Source of the DNA: Ypsolopha sequella
Lineage: Eukaryota; Arthropoda; Insecta; Lepidoptera; Ypsolophidae
Length of the DNA stretch: 64,000 nucleotides
Assembly (NCBI GenBank): GCA_934047225.1
Contig: OW204000.1
Coordinates: 17,626,001-17,690,000 of the forward strand
Reading direction: 5' to 3'
Positions 1-11,335 of this stretch are shown piece by piece. The first letter of the stretch is position 1. Every line of letters starts with the position of its first letter. The notes under the pieces are model-generated. The model was not told where the DNA came from, did not search any database, and saw nothing but the letters and a program-made list of their open reading frames with translations. A program made the position numbers and the translations under genes.

Positions 1-110
1 CAACAAACGTGATTTTTTTTGCCGTTTTTATAGATAACGGTGCGGAACCCTTCGTGCGCGAGTCCGACTCACACCTGGCCGGCTTTTTCGCTTCTAGGCT
101 TTTAAAATTG
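1..110. repeat. Dispersed repeat, GTGCGCGAGTCCGACTC family
   Basis: The segment carries GGAACCCTTCGTGCGCGAG followed by TCCGACTC and a GGCCGG motif. Closely similar text recurs at 5632-5692 and, more diverged, at 14158-14205. Related 'GGTTCCGTAG' pieces occur near 13430, 15550, 19420 and 26405. This sequence is very common in moth and butterfly genomes (recollection). No coding capacity is visible. The element may start upstream of the window. Confidence 0.6.
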
Positions 111-240
111 GTTTCACCAGCCGGGCTGAGAAAGAATTCCAATATTCCAAGAACTCGCTGTGGGTGAATTATATTCTTGCAGTTTTTGCTTCAGTCAGTA
201 AACAAAGTTCGTAAGACACGAATCATAAAATGTTTTTGAT

Positions 241-440
241 CCAAACAATTATATTATACTAGCCTTTCGCTCGCGGTTCCGCCCGCGTTATTCAATATTT
301 TATTCAAGCCTCGTTTTCGGCTTGGCGGTTATTTTATCAACACATTTTATCAACTATGATGATAATAAAGAAAACCATCATCCAAATCTAGTGTTTCTCT
401 AGTTAAGACAAAAATTCTAAAATTTTAGTTTTGTCCTCAG
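241..440 (-). mobile_element. Helitron-like 3' end fragment
   Basis: Read on the minus strand the segment ends in a GC-rich hairpin (CGCGG...CCGCG), then AGCGAAAGGCTAG and a T. This is the CTRR-type 3' end of Helitrons with the usual T on the flank. Related copies lie at 3700-3830 and 33660-33877, sharing 'AATAAAGAAAACC' and 'CCAAATC' stretches. No Rep or helicase coding is present, so this is a non-autonomous or truncated copy. The 5' limit is not clear. Confidence 0.5.
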
Positions 441-460
441 TACAATACTAATAACTCAAT

Positions 461-692
461 ACTATATTATAAGTATATAAGGTTAAATAATATTAGTTGG
501 TGAAACTCAAAACATAGGTAGTACTAGTCTATATGAACAACTGTTTGTATGGGAGCTAAGCGAAATTCGCAACTTTTTTTCTCTTCCTCCCATACAAAAA
601 GTTGTTCATATAGACTAGTACTATCTATGTTTTGAGTTTCGCCAACTAATATTATTTAACCTTATACATATATAGGTAATATAATATAGTAT
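461..692. repeat. Long palindromic (foldback) element
   Basis: The left arm (about 461-541) and right arm (about 600-692) are near-perfect reverse complements. Both carry GTACTAGTCTATATGAACAA or its complement and the GGTTAAATAATATTAG block. The loop is about 58 bases and contains a GTATGGGAG/CTCCCATAC subsidiary pair. It is probably a foldback MITE; no transposase is present. Confidence 0.75.
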
Positions 693-904
693 ATTCAGTT
701 AATAGTAATTAACTATTACCCTCACTACAAAAATGTGTTAGTGTCATTGATCGCACTGTCTGGATGTAAACTATTTATTGTGTAATTAAGATCTTATATT
801 AATTCCTTTAAAAATGCCATAAAGGCGAAACCTGTCAGGAAGTATTAAATAAATTTGTGAGATAGTACAAGTGATTTTTGTTCATTATATAATATAGTAT
901 ATTT

Positions 905-1022
905 GTACATTACGAAAAAGTTTCTCGCACGAGTTTCGCATAATTTCTTATAGCACAAGTGCGGAAAATGCCGGCTTTACGCACGCGGTCATTTTACGCA
1001 CAGTGTGCTATAAAATATATAA
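905..1022 (+). repeat. Dispersed repeat, TTTCTCGCACGAGTTTCG family (copy 1)
   Basis: Shares AAAAAGTTTCTCGCACGAGT, TATAGCACAAGTGCGGAAAA and GCGGTCATTTTACGCACAGT with copies at 37403-37588 and 43164-43338. The core is rich in hairpin-forming GCACACTGTGC/GCACGC pairs. The short reading frame across it is an artefact of the repeat. Confidence 0.75.
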
Positions 1023-2200
1023 TAAATCTACTAAAATTCAAATGTTTCAAACAAGTCAATCAATTTGTCTGGGTACCAAGACCCAAGTGTATCAAGTTAA
1101 CGACCTGTCTGGCAAGTCCCTGCAGCTTTTGGGATGAACATAACTCAACATTTTATGGCAAATAATCTAGTCGGGAGCGCATTTGAATTTATCTGTTTTG
1201 ATATTGTCTGGCTTCGTGTACTATTCTGGAGTAAATGACCTCTGTGGTCGCAACCCTAGACAATTGCTACAACTCGCTGAATGAAGAAAACATAGGAGTC
1301 TTATTTCGAATAAAATGTCATCCGAAAATGGTACCAGAGGCTAGGAAAAGGGCAAAAGACTCATGATTGGCTCGTATGGTTGTAATGCGACACAAGGCCA
1401 ACCGTGATTGGCCGACTTAAAAACACAGTGAATGCTATTGTTGCCGTCGCCATACAAAATTGTGTTCAACACACTTTATCATGCGGTCATTTTTCAGCTC
1501 TAATCAGACTTCTATGTTTTTTCTATTCGCTGCTACAACAAGAATAATAATTATTGTGATATCTATAGCGACACAAATATTTGTAAGAACGTGCGTTCAT
1601 ATCTCTATCTCTACATACATAGCGATACCTATCGCTATGAAACTTTTACAGCTGGATAGCTTATGACCCGGGCTGAAACATAGAGGTTTTTTTTTTATAA
1701 ATGAAATTATTCAAATTTCTAAGGAGTACACGGGCAAAATACTAGTTCAATCTATAACATACGTCGCACTGCGACGTCACAGCGATTATGATAATTAAGA
1801 GTGATGAATCTCCATTTGCACGATAAAATTATATTATTAAACCATTCACACCGAACTGTGAACTCGTGATTCGATCTTGACCGATTTGGCTCATGTTCGA
1901 AAAGTCTTTTTGTCTCATAAATTCGCCTACCAAATTATTTCATGACGTTCCGATCAACGATACTCGAGTTATCGTCGGACAAACATTCATACATACATAC
2001 TACATACATACAAACGCCGGATTGTTCAAGTAGTCTCGGAAAACTCCGTTTGCTTCGCTTACTCGTTCAATAAAAGCAAAATACATTAATTTTCAATAGA
2101 GAAACAACACAATTTTTTTTTTAAAGTATTGACATTATTTGTTTTTAAATGGCCCACGTCCCTCTCTCTAGGTAGTTAACTAGATACCTGACTTAAATAT
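1023..2200. other. No gene recognised
   Basis: AT-rich sequence with simple runs, such as an ACATACAT tract near 1985-2015. Short open frames here show no family resemblance and no credible start context. Confidence 0.5.
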
Positions 2201-2202
2201 AT

Positions 2203-2594
2203 TTTTCAATGCAAGTGCTCGTAAAGACCCACTTTTTATGCATCAAAACCGAACAGAAAGTCGATTATGTTGCCCTAGGGCTTTATTATTATTATTATTT
2301 TTTATTTATTTACAATGGTTGGCTAGCCTGCAGCCTTTCCTGTGTACCATAGATGTTATACTTTTTTTCCACTGTCTAACGGCTCTGGATACAGTCCTTT
2401 TGAGCCAATTATAATTTAAAGTTCACAAGATTATATTTGTTTTCATTTCCTCACACTATGCATTGAAAAACGTAGTATGATACACGGGCGTAAAAGCAAT
2501 AAATTACTCGGTTACGTTTAAAACACTCGCTACGCTCGTGTTTTAAATCGTCCTCGTAATTTATTCCTTTGCGCCCTTGTAGCATAAACTACTA
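2203..2594 (-). repeat. Family A dispersed element, copy 1
   Basis: Reverse-complement copy of a roughly 390-bp element also found at 43450-43842 and 47935-48310. Shared blocks include the hairpin-rich 'ACACGAGCGTAGCGAGTG' head, 'GGACTGTATCC', 'AGGCTGCAGGTTAGCC' and 'GCCCTAGGGC'. The head has short inverted repeats (GGGCGYAAAGGAATAAATT / AATTTATTGCTTTTACGCCC). No coding capacity is seen; it is probably a non-autonomous transposon. Confidence 0.8.
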
Positions 2595-2678
2595 TATTTA
2601 CAATTTATAAGAATCAATGTGAGCATATTATTATAGAGTCATTCCGAATGCAACATGTTTTCGATCTTCTGAATTTAG

Positions 2679-3037
2679 TAAAGCCGATTCTGAAGGCTTA
2701 AATTTTAGTTTTAGCGCTGTCAAAACTTGAAATTTTCCAAAGTAACTTATACTTTTTTTTAATTTATTTATTTACAATCCCCTATCATATATCTTTACAG
2801 GATGCATGCTAATGCGATAGAGAAGGTAACATTAATAACAACATTATACAATAATATGAGATACACATACACAATTTTTAAACTTATAACTAATACTTAA
2901 GATTAATACTTAGTATGGCCTTTGTGAACTCGCTCAGCTTAGCTTCTTATCTTAACACTTAAGGACTATTTTGCAATGAAGAAAATTCAGTTTTGACAAT
3001 ACTAAAACTGAAATTAAAGCCTTCAGAATCGGCTTTA
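2679..3037. repeat. Foldback MITE disrupted by a LINE tail
   Basis: Ends are TAAAGCCGATTCTGAAGGC and its complement. An undisturbed copy lies at 37913-38079. Between about 2750 and 2930 the copy holds unrelated sequence starting with an A/T-rich (TTTATT) tail, which reads as the minus-strand 3' end of a non-LTR retrotransposon inserted into the palindrome. Flanking TA on both sides fits Tc1/mariner-type duplication. Confidence 0.7.
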
Positions 3038-3159
3038 TTCACTGGGTATTTTCACAAATAGCGACTCATTCACTGGTCTACTTTAACAAATACCGGCTTT
3101 TGCTACGGCGTAGCAAGCGCTACGAAAACCATTCTACACGTTAATTTTCTACTTCTTAT

Positions 3160-3497
3160 TTATTTATTTACGTGTATTTTATTTTTGTATGTGTATGTAT
3201 TTTTTTATGTTAAATATAAAATATACATTAGATTATTATGTTAATTAATATTACATTTTGGTTAAAATTAGCTCGTTACTTTTTTGTTAGCATTAACGCC
3301 TCTGTTCTGTGATTAACGCTACCCTTTTTATCGTTAACATCTTTTTCATTCCACCCAAAGGTTGCCTGGAAGATATTGCTATTAGCAATAAGTGCCGCCT
3401 TTGTACACAATGTTTGTCTTTTATGTGAAAATGTGTCGTAAATTATGTTTGTAAATGTACAAAAAGTGTAATAAATAAGTAAATGAATAAAGTAATA
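3160..3497 (+). mobile_element. Non-LTR retrotransposon 3' UTR
   Basis: Contains CCACCCAAAGGTTGCCTGGA, GATATTGCTATTAGCAATAAG and 'GTACACAATG' followed by an A/T-rich end with AATAAA-like signals. An inverted copy is at 5228-5590, and a related but distinct copy with the same 'AAAGGTTG(C/T)CTGGAAGA' core is at 39160-39315. No reverse transcriptase is left, so it is a heavily 5'-truncated copy. Confidence 0.65.
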
Positions 3498-3599
3498 ATA
3501 TATATTTTTATCTGTGAAAAAACAGTTGTAAACGTAGACAAACCGCAAGGTTGGATACCCACTTGCATTGGCCACATGAATAGCTTACAAAGTCATTGT

Positions 3600-4545
3600 T
3601 TACCCGAAAGCTAATGGTAATTACGTGGTAATTATGGTAGCAATTAAATTTTTAATTAATCTCCTGCTGAAATTTCCGATTGACCCCTGATAAAGAGGCT
3701 CAAAAGGTTATTCAATCTCTGGCTCGTTTCCGGTATGAGCGTTATTTTATTAACACCCCTAATATGTTGACCAGGGTCACTAATAAAGAAAACCGCATCC
3801 AAATCCGTTTATTAAATCAAATAATTTTGTTTTAAATTAAATTAAGCTTATTATCCTGGAAGTAATACATACATTTAAAAAAAAAATGCACATTTTTATA
3901 CTTTCTTAAATACAAAGTCACGTAATAGGAGGTATGTGCATGCAAAGTTGTAGGAAAAAGCTAGTTATTTAATAAACACGTGTCATCATATACAGAATCG
4001 AGGTCAAATCATTGTTGAACGCCACTGCACGAAACTCCTCGGTCCAGCGAGTTAGTAAATTGGAAAAGCTCTCCAGTGTACACATTACACTTTATGCCAT
4101 CTATTTCGGTCCACATCATAAAATAGTTTGGGAACCTATTGGGTGGCCTTTGGTAGTGCGTAAATAACCGCACGGCACTGCAGCGTTATTGACTATTAGT
4201 TGGGGAAAATTATTTGAGTAACAAGCTGTGAAACGTAATTTATTTCGACAAAAACTAATCGTATTGTACAGGCGTATTTATTTTCTCCTTGTTTATTACA
4301 TGTATGTATATACGTTACACAACAACAAACCCCCTCACATTTACGTATACAGTAAGGTATCGGTAATAAGTAATAATAATTCGGTTATAACTTTGACTAA
4401 ACATACGTAGACATGGTACCGGGCCTCGATAAGTGGCAGAGCAAAACTAACACAAATCGTAGCAGTTCGCTCTAGTCGCTCGCGGAACGTCTTGGAGGAT
4501 AGCTGTGTATTATACCCGAGTGATTATTGTTGTTTTACGCTGAAA
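3600..4545. other. No gene recognised; Helitron-like piece at 3700-3830
   Basis: The 3700-3830 part resembles 241-440 and 33660-33877. The rest is AT-rich. The stretch 4400-4545 is less AT-rich and leads into a THAP-like exon, so it may be that relic's 5' leader. Confidence 0.4.
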
Positions 4546-4622
4546 ATACCTGGATGCGCTTTTGATCAGTGCAAAACTTACTACTTGAAATGTAAAAAAC
4601 ATGATGGAGTCACATATCATGC
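4546..4622 (+). pseudogene. THAP zinc-finger first exon, start codon lost
   Basis: The frame reads IPGCAFDQCKTYY, then about ten residues, then GVTYHA, directly followed by a consensus donor GTAAGT at 4623. THAP domains begin M-P-x-C-x4-C-x-N and carry a downstream F/Y-H, so the first two cysteines and the histidine are here. The codon at the usual Met is ATA, so the start appears lost. Similar beginnings occur at 11188 and 53666. THAP domains head P-element-like transposases and some host proteins; the repeated occurrence suggests transposon origin. Later exons are not recognised. Confidence 0.55.
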
Positions 4623-4628
4623 GTAAGT

Positions 4629-5227
4629 ATGTCAAAAAGTCTTTGCTTTTAATTATTTTTGTTTAAAAGCAGAATATTTTACGGAGATCGACCCGAGAGC
4701 AGCCATTTCAAAACACAACCAGTTTAATGGTCTGAATTATTCTAGTACACTCCCCGCGGTGGCCAATTAGTTCAGCAGGAGAGGGGGGCGGGGTAGCGCT
4801 CTACGCGATACGTAGATTGGCCTACACCAACAAAGCTTATCGCAGGTATTCGCGCCGTTTTTGAGTAGAGATTTGTATGACGGTAGCCGGTCTTCCTTTA
4901 TGCTTTAGCCAAAGGGTTATAATAATTTTTGTAAATATCTTCTAACAAAATGTTCGCACATTTGACAACTACTTTTTTGTTTCACTACCCTCACTTACCT
5001 TAACTAATTTGAATGTACCTTTTACCTATATAACTGTTCTGTTTATATATAATTTTTATGCGTTTTATTGCATCTTTGCGTTTGCTACCGCAAGCCAGTC
5101 ACGCTGGCTGTAACAGAATACCAGCGTTGTGTCGGGGTGTGCATAAGTATAGTTTTTATAGACATGGATCATCTTGACACAGCGACATGCTGAGTTGCAG
5201 CCCATTTGGTGGTGGTGAAGACACTAG
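4629..5227. other. No gene recognised
   Basis: Includes a locally GC-richer block (4680-4870) with GAGAGGGGGGCGGGG. It has no coding signature and no copy elsewhere in the window that I can see. It could be single-copy sequence. Confidence 0.4.
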
Positions 5228-5590
5228 ATTAATTTATGTTACCTTTTATTTGTTTAATGTATTTTATTTTTATTTATTTATTACACTTTTTGTACATTTA
5301 CAAACATAATTTACAGCACATTTTCACATAAAAGACAAACATTGTGTACAAAGGCGGCACTTATTGCTAATATCAATATCTTCCAGGCAACCTTTGGGTG
5401 GAATGAAAAAGATGTTAACGATAAAAAGGGTAGCGTTAATGCTAACAAAAAAGCAACGTGCTAATTTTAACCAAAATGTAATATTAATTAACATTATAAT
5501 CTAATATATATTTTATATTAAACATAAAAAAAATACATACACATACAAAAATGAAAAAAAAAACGTAAATAAATAAATACGTATACATAC
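5228..5590 (-). mobile_element. Non-LTR retrotransposon 3' UTR, inverted copy
   Basis: Reverse complement of 3160-3497 over about 330 bp with few changes, including GGCAACCTTTGGGTGGAATG and GGCGGCACTTATTGCTAAT. Together with the first copy it makes a large inverted pair about 1.7 kb apart. Confidence 0.7.
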
Positions 5591-5631
5591 TTAAATACTT
5601 CATATTGGGGACGGGATATTTAGATGGAGTT

Positions 5632-5692
5632 CTATTTTGACGGGTACGGAACACTTCGTGCGCGAGTCCGACTCGCACTTGGCTTTTTTTTT
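5632..5692. repeat. Dispersed repeat, GTGCGCGAGTCCGACTC family
   Basis: GGGTACGGAACACTTCGTGC followed by GCGAGTCCGACTCGCACTTG matches the segment at the window start. Confidence 0.7.
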
Positions 5693-5860
5693 TTCTTAGC
5701 TCGACCACTATGTGATGTAGACACTGTGAATATGTTCAAAAAGAGTTTTGTTGACACATACTCGTATGTGTATTGCAATACAATAGGTATATGTACTGTA
5801 CGGATAACATAATTCTGGTTACCCATACGATTTTATTATTTTCAGTGCATGTGGTCTGTG

Positions 5861-6237
5861 TATACACCGTGTAATGATGACCTGCTCAGAAAATGAAACC
5901 ACGTATAGGGGATGTTATGAGGGTTCTTTGTACTAAATTTCATTTCGACATTCCTATTAATACATCTACAAATTAATAATTAATTTAGTTTCGCTCACAA
6001 CTAACCACGTTTTTTTAACAGGCTTAAAAAATGCGATGTTGCCGCTTCGTGCAGGTTACTGACATGTAGTAATACTGGAAGGGAAGGTGTACACTTGGAA
6101 CACGATTTATTTTGTTCGAGAAAACAAATTTCTGTAAACAGAAATATTTTCTCGAAATTGTTTTTTTTATGGCTTTGTAGAGGTATTCCGTACATGTGGT
6201 TTCATTTTCTGAGCAGGTCATCATTACACCCTGTATA
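5861..6237. mobile_element. MITE with about 45-bp terminal inverted repeats
   Basis: The left end TATACACCGTGTAATGATGA and onward is mirrored at the right by TCATCATTACACCCTGTATA; GACCTGCTCAGAAAATGAAA is shared inside both arms. The interior also folds (AAATTTCTGTTTACAGAAAT). No transposase. Confidence 0.75.
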
Positions 6238-6718
6238 TGAGATACAGATTATACCTATGCAGATTACTAGATTACCGCAACTATAATTTAAAACCAAGGT
6301 AAGTAAAGAGATTTTTTGAGAAAAAATCATTTTATTCCATTACAGAATATATGTGTTTAAAATTGAAATCAAGTTCAATGTCAGAATAGTTTTTTTTTTC
6401 AATTGGTTTTGTTATTTATCTGTATATTTTTATCAACTTCTATCAATTGTTTGATAGTATTTTCATTTTATCTTATGTAATAATAAGCTACGTTTATAAT
6501 GTTAATTTTAATTTAATTTAATTTAATGGACAAACCATGTATGTATAACGGACACTGTTATATGGAGAAAAAAATATTGTACTGTATTGAGAGTAATTTC
6601 TTCAATATCTACCCCCACATATAAATATATACCTACGTAGTACAGTATCCACCACAATCAACTTAGTACCAACTAACCTACTTTCTGAACAAACAAACTA
6701 TTCTTCATTTGCCTAGTG

Positions 6719-6946
6719 CAGTGTTTTTCAATATTTTTCATGGCGCGAACCCCTTAGTATGGAAAAACATTTCGCGACCCCTTACCCTCCGCTGTTTCTA
6801 ACTTCTGCTTTTTATATTACAAATATCCATAGATCAATCATTCCAATTGAATCCATACATCACATTAGGTGCGCCTTAATATAACATTTTGAACTAGAAT
6901 GCTAACTGCGACCTCCTTAAAGAGACACACAGTTTGAAAAACACTG
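6719..6946. mobile_element. hAT-type MITE
   Basis: Ends are CAGTGTTTTTCAA and TTGAAAAACACTG. The 8-bp flanks are GCCTAGTG (6711-6718) and GGCTAGTG (6947-6954), a one-mismatch target duplication. An 8-bp duplication with CA...TG-type ends is the hAT signature. At 228 bp it encodes nothing. Confidence 0.85.
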
Positions 6947-7115
6947 GGCTAGTGGATATCTGAGTAATTACTAATTTAAAGCATTCGTGTCTGGCTTTAA
7001 ACGAAGATATAATAGCTTGATTTTATCGCACGTGTTCACTAAAATAATTGTATGATTGAGTAGGTATATTAATACATAATACATCAATTTAATTATTTGG
7101 AAAATGTGGACGATA

Positions 7116-7281
7116 ATGGTATCGATTCGGTGAAACATATCTTAACTTATTTGACAGGACTAAACTTAATTTAAGCATTCTGTCCTTGTCTTTTCGATAA
7201 AGAAAGAAAAAGGCAGGACGCTTAAAATAAGGTTAGTTCTGTCAAATAAGTTAAGACGTGTTATGCCGAATCGAAACCATT
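7116..7281. mobile_element. Foldback MITE, CGATTCGG family (copy 1)
   Basis: A near-complete palindrome with arms containing TTAACTTATTTGACAG and its complement and outer ATGGTATCGATTCGG/CCGAATCGAAACCAT. A second copy with the arms swapped lies at 33456-33620. Confidence 0.8.
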
Positions 7282-7519
7282 ATAAGTGTAATTAAGACTT
7301 TTTTAAGAGCCAGTGGAACTTCAGTTTGGAATTATTGATTCGTCATTTGCACACTACAGTTACAAGTGAAGAAATTTCAAAGGTGATACACTATATGCAT
7401 ATTAAATGCGCTGGAACAACAGCGAACTGTCAAAATGTGACGATTCATAAGAAGACGGCGGGGCGCGCCTTTACTTCGCCACCAGCAAACTTACGCAATA
7501 GAAATGTGGGTGACATCTT

Positions 7520-8320
7520 TATAATGAAGTTTAGACGTCAGTAGGCTACATTACTTGCGATCCATTATTGTATTCAATAAGCTCCTTGGTTGTATCCATA
7601 GATTTAGAATATACAAGATAAACAATGTAGTAGAGAAAATGATACCAAAAAATTACTATGACATTACTATTACATTTACTATTTTACTTAATATTTTGGA
7701 CAATGCTGCATGTGACTACTAAATACAACAAAGAAAATCAATACGTTACTGTAAAAACTTTTTTTTGGGCCGATTAATACGAGAAAATGGGTAAAATGTA
7801 GTTCAAAATATTCTAATGACAAAATCATATTTACCTGTGAAATGTGTAATTATTTGGGTTATTTCTCCTTGTCACATCACAGTTACTCTCTACACAAGAT
7901 AAACCAATCACTATTTTCAATTTAGTTACGTATTATTTAAATATTAAATCCGCAATCACACCCAAGCAAGCGGGTTGCTATGGGCAGTTACTCGAAAAAA
8001 CATTGACACAGCGTTTCTTTGTTGTGCATCTTTTTCTCTCTTGCAAGGTGTTCATAAAGGTAGAACATCTCTTTTACACGCTATGGACGTCTTTTAAGCG
8101 CAGCGAATCCTATGTCTATGGTTGTATCCTTCACGTCCGAGTTTTTAGTCCAATCCACTCTTTGATTGACGTATGTCATCTAACCATTTGTGACGTTGAA
8201 ATCCTACTTGAAATCCCTCGAAGATCAACCTTGAACATTGTAAAAAATGGGGTAACTCTTGCAAATACCAAAAAAGGCGGTCTTTCTTTTCATGACTGTT
8301 GACATCATCTCTCGCTTGCG
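7520..8320 (+). repeat. Repeat shared with 38500-38620
   Basis: Two blocks recur in shortened form at 38500-38620: CAGTAGGCTACATTACTTGC with GATCCATTATTGTAT, and TTTTTAGTCCAATCCACTCT with CATCTAACCATTTG. In this copy they are about 560 bp apart; in the other only about 50 bp, so one is a deletion derivative. The frame at 8003-8302 crosses the second block and is probably not a gene. Confidence 0.5.
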
Positions 8321-8639
8321 ATTGCCCATTTTAAGGACTTTTACATTAGAAGTGTGCTGACTTCCTATCTTGTTATATCTTGATTTTTCGTTGGTTCATT
8401 TCCCGGGTGAGACAAGTTAATTTTAGAAGATCTTTGAATGCAGTTTTGTTTCTTTTAAAAAATAAAGGAATGTTTACTTTCAGTAAAATGAGCTAACTAA
8501 AGGATTTAAGGTAGTTCCCCTCCAGGGCCCTTGATTTTTTCCCAACCTGTATATTTTCCCAACTCCTTTTTTAAAAAAGGTCAGTTTTGCCAGCGTCAAG
8601 TGATATTAAAAGAAAAGTATAGTAAGAAGAACGAAGTGA

Positions 8640-9300
8640 CGAATTATTAACTCTTGAGAGAAATAGAATAATCATAAATATAAGGTATCGATCGCTGTAA
8701 ATGTGATATACGTATGAAGATGAATAAAATAAAACAACAGTATGGTGAAGTTAAATACATAGTGGAAGAATAAACTTACAAAAGGATATTACTAGTATAT
8801 AGTAAGGTAAACCTGTTTTAATTACACAGTTAGATAAATAAGAAGGGTTGGATGACATCTGTAATGGATTATAGTGGTCTACTTAGCTCTACAGTGTGAT
8901 TTTGTTAAGGACTAAGAATGAGGCTAATGCGCTAGTGGCGTCTTTATCAGAAAAGGAAAGGATTTATGAAGGACTAGTTGGGAGGCTTACTTTGTTAAGA
9001 ATTAAAAGATCTAATAAAGAAGAAGAGTTATTTATGGGACATATTATTGGGACACATATTAAATGTACTATTTTTAGTAATTCGACACTGTATTTTGTGG
9101 CATTAGATGTCAATCACAGAGAAAAGCATAAAGAATTATGTAAACTTTCTCATGGCAGCGCGCGCATTAAGCTTACGGCGTCGTTTAATTTTTTTTATTT
9201 TTGCGATCAAATAAACATTAACTTATCATGAATGATAACTAATGACAAATTATGGACGAATAAAGCGTACTAATCTGTAATAGGAAATTAATAAATCCTT
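8640..9300 (+). other. Possible decayed coding segment
   Basis: An open frame at 8896-9231 (111 codons) has a charged, coil-like start (SLSEKERIYEGLVGRLTLLR, then KRSNKEEEL). It has no ATG at its beginning, but CTCTACAG just upstream could be a splice acceptor. I do not recognise a family. It could be a host exon, a retropseudogene piece or chance. Nearby stretches have short lysine/glutamate-rich frames broken by stops. Confidence 0.2.
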
Positions 9301-9531
9301 CGTCAAAATAAAAGGTCATCCTAAACTTTTTTCACGGAAGAAGTCCCCTGTCAAAATACTGTTATTGTCAAGTACTAATTACGAAAATGCCTTGATCTGC
9401 GGAATTCTTTCCTGAAGTCGATCACGGAAGTGACGCAAAAGTTCTGAATTTAGCCCCCATACGAGTCGTGAACAAAGAAGCATTCGCTTCAAAAGTTTCA
9501 TAAGTAATAGAGACACATAAACATTCATTAA

Positions 9532-10650
9532 CCGACTTCAAAAAGGAGGCGGTTCTCAATTCGACTGTATGTTTTTTTTTTTTTTTTTTTTTTGGCGTTG
9601 TTACTCAATAACTCCGTCATTTCTGAACCGATTTGAAAAATTCTTTTTTTGTTTGAAAGAGTGTACTTCCAGGTAGGTCCCATTTTGAGTTTGGTCATGA
9701 TCTGATGAAGGTCTTCAGAGATAGGCAGTGGAACTCCTCAGAAAATGACAGCATACCTCTCGAAATTGAGGTAATCGCTTTGTACCTGGGTGCTGATTAC
9801 AAGCTATTACTTGAAAATCATCATTATTCCACCTGACCTTCGATCCTGGCTTCATCACCATATTCACCATAGAACTCCTCAACGGATCAGAGCACATAAC
9901 TCGAGATTGCGGCAATCACTGCGTTAGGGTGCTAATTCAAGGGTATTACCTGGAGATTACCAGACTACCCACCTGGCCTTCGATCCTGGCTTCATCACCA
10001 TAGAACTCCTCAACGGATGACAGCACATAACTTTGGATTGCGGCAATCAGTTTGTGTTATGGTGCTCATTGCAGGGCATTGCTTGAAAATTGCCAGTGTA
10101 CCCACCTGACTTTCGATCTTGGCTTCATCACCGTAGAACTCGAATGACAGCACATAACTCGAGATTGATAGCAGAAAGCTACTCAAACATAGCTACTTAT
10201 ACTCACTTAAACTTCGTTTCATATTAAAACCACGTTTGCAAGAACTACTCATATTTCACAATTTAACCCAGCAACACTAAAAAATGTGAAATAAAATAAA
10301 CTTTTAACAAAAAAATAGCAACCGACTTCAATAGTAACAGCAGTCATTCACTAAAAAGTTAATAATAATTCTATAAAGACCGATGGTACCGAAGCAACAC
10401 TTTTGCCGACTTCTTTCTTCCTGAAACATTATGTTATCTAGAAGTCGGCGTATTTCCTACGATATAGCAACATAAAAACAAATATAAGAACGCCGACTTC
10501 TAGATAACATAACGTTTCAGGAAGAAAGAAGTCGGCAAAAGTGTTGCTTCGGTACCATCGGTCTTTATAGAATTATTATTAACTTTTTAGTGAATGACTG
10601 CTGTTACTATTGAAGTCGGTTGCTATTTTTTTGTTAAAAGTTTATTTTAG
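9532..10650. mobile_element. Composite ACCGACTTC element with tandem array and palindrome
   Basis: Starts with ACCGACTTCAAAAAGGAGGC and a T-run near 9570, a sequence widespread in Lepidoptera (recollection). From 9715 to about 10180 a unit of about 135-140 bp is repeated about three times (GGCTTCATCACCAT at 9848, 9988 and 10121). From about 10293 to 10650 follows a near-perfect palindrome whose arms carry GGTACCGAAGCAACACTTTT and complement. Its right arm ends TTGAAGTCGGT, mirroring the far-left end. I read this as one non-autonomous element with foldback end and internal satellite; boundaries are approximate. Confidence 0.6.
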
Positions 10651-11039
10651 CGTGCCGTACTAGTCTGGTTACAAACTTCTTGAATACAAACTTCTTGAAA
10701 TAGTCCAAAGTCCATGTTATTTTGAGTATTTTGTTTGCACAGAGTTTACATTTCAAATGGCTGAAAATATACGATTATGTCTAAAAGCAAGGATTTCGGA
10801 TAAAAATAGCTAAAACTTCACCCAATATAATTAAATGAAATCTCCGTTTACACTACATATATTATTTCAACAAAGCTTTGTTCCCATAAAGATGGTTTTC
10901 TAAGAAAACATTTAAACCAAACTTTTTCATACGATGGTTTATCGAAAATTGTGTTCTCAATTTTCGAATCTGTACGTGAGTTGTAATGTTAAAATACCCG
11001 TCATGAAAAAATAAAGTTGTGACTACCAAAGATTTCAAA

Positions 11040-11335
11040 AGTAAAGATAAGCCCTTACCGTAGTATGAGAGCACCAAAATGTTTTCACCTTTAAATGGGT
11101 GACGCTCACACGTTTGGAATCAGTGCTCATCTGAACACAGTGATAGTAGGACGCCTTAATGAATTTTTACGAGAAAAGGGTCTCAATATGCCATCGTGTG
11201 CATTTTTAAAGTGCACTAACATTTTAAGAAATACGATTTAGCCAAAAGTGTGATATTTCACATTCAAAAACTATGCAATAGATTTTAGGTGCCAGGGCTC
11301 ATCTAAACTTTTGAAATCTTTGTTGACTACAGAAT
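11040..11335 (+). repeat. P-like repeat, inverted relative to 28855-29130
   Basis: Blocks such as AATGGGTGACGCTCACACGT, 'TTTGGAATCAGTG', 'CATCTGAACACAGT' and 'AGGTGCCAGGGCTCATCTAAA' reappear reversed at 28855-29130. This copy contains the start of a THAP-type protein; the other does not retain it. Confidence 0.6.
11188..11241 (+). pseudogene. THAP zinc-finger start, truncated
   Basis: ATG opens MPSCAFLKCTN, the classic start of a THAP domain (two cysteines four apart, then Asn). It is stopped after 17 residues by TAG. The sequence just beyond still encodes a weak FH-like match in another frame, so it is a decayed copy. It sits in a repeat shared with 28855-29130, supporting a P-element-like origin. 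Compare 4546-4622 and 53666-53782. Confidence 0.5.
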
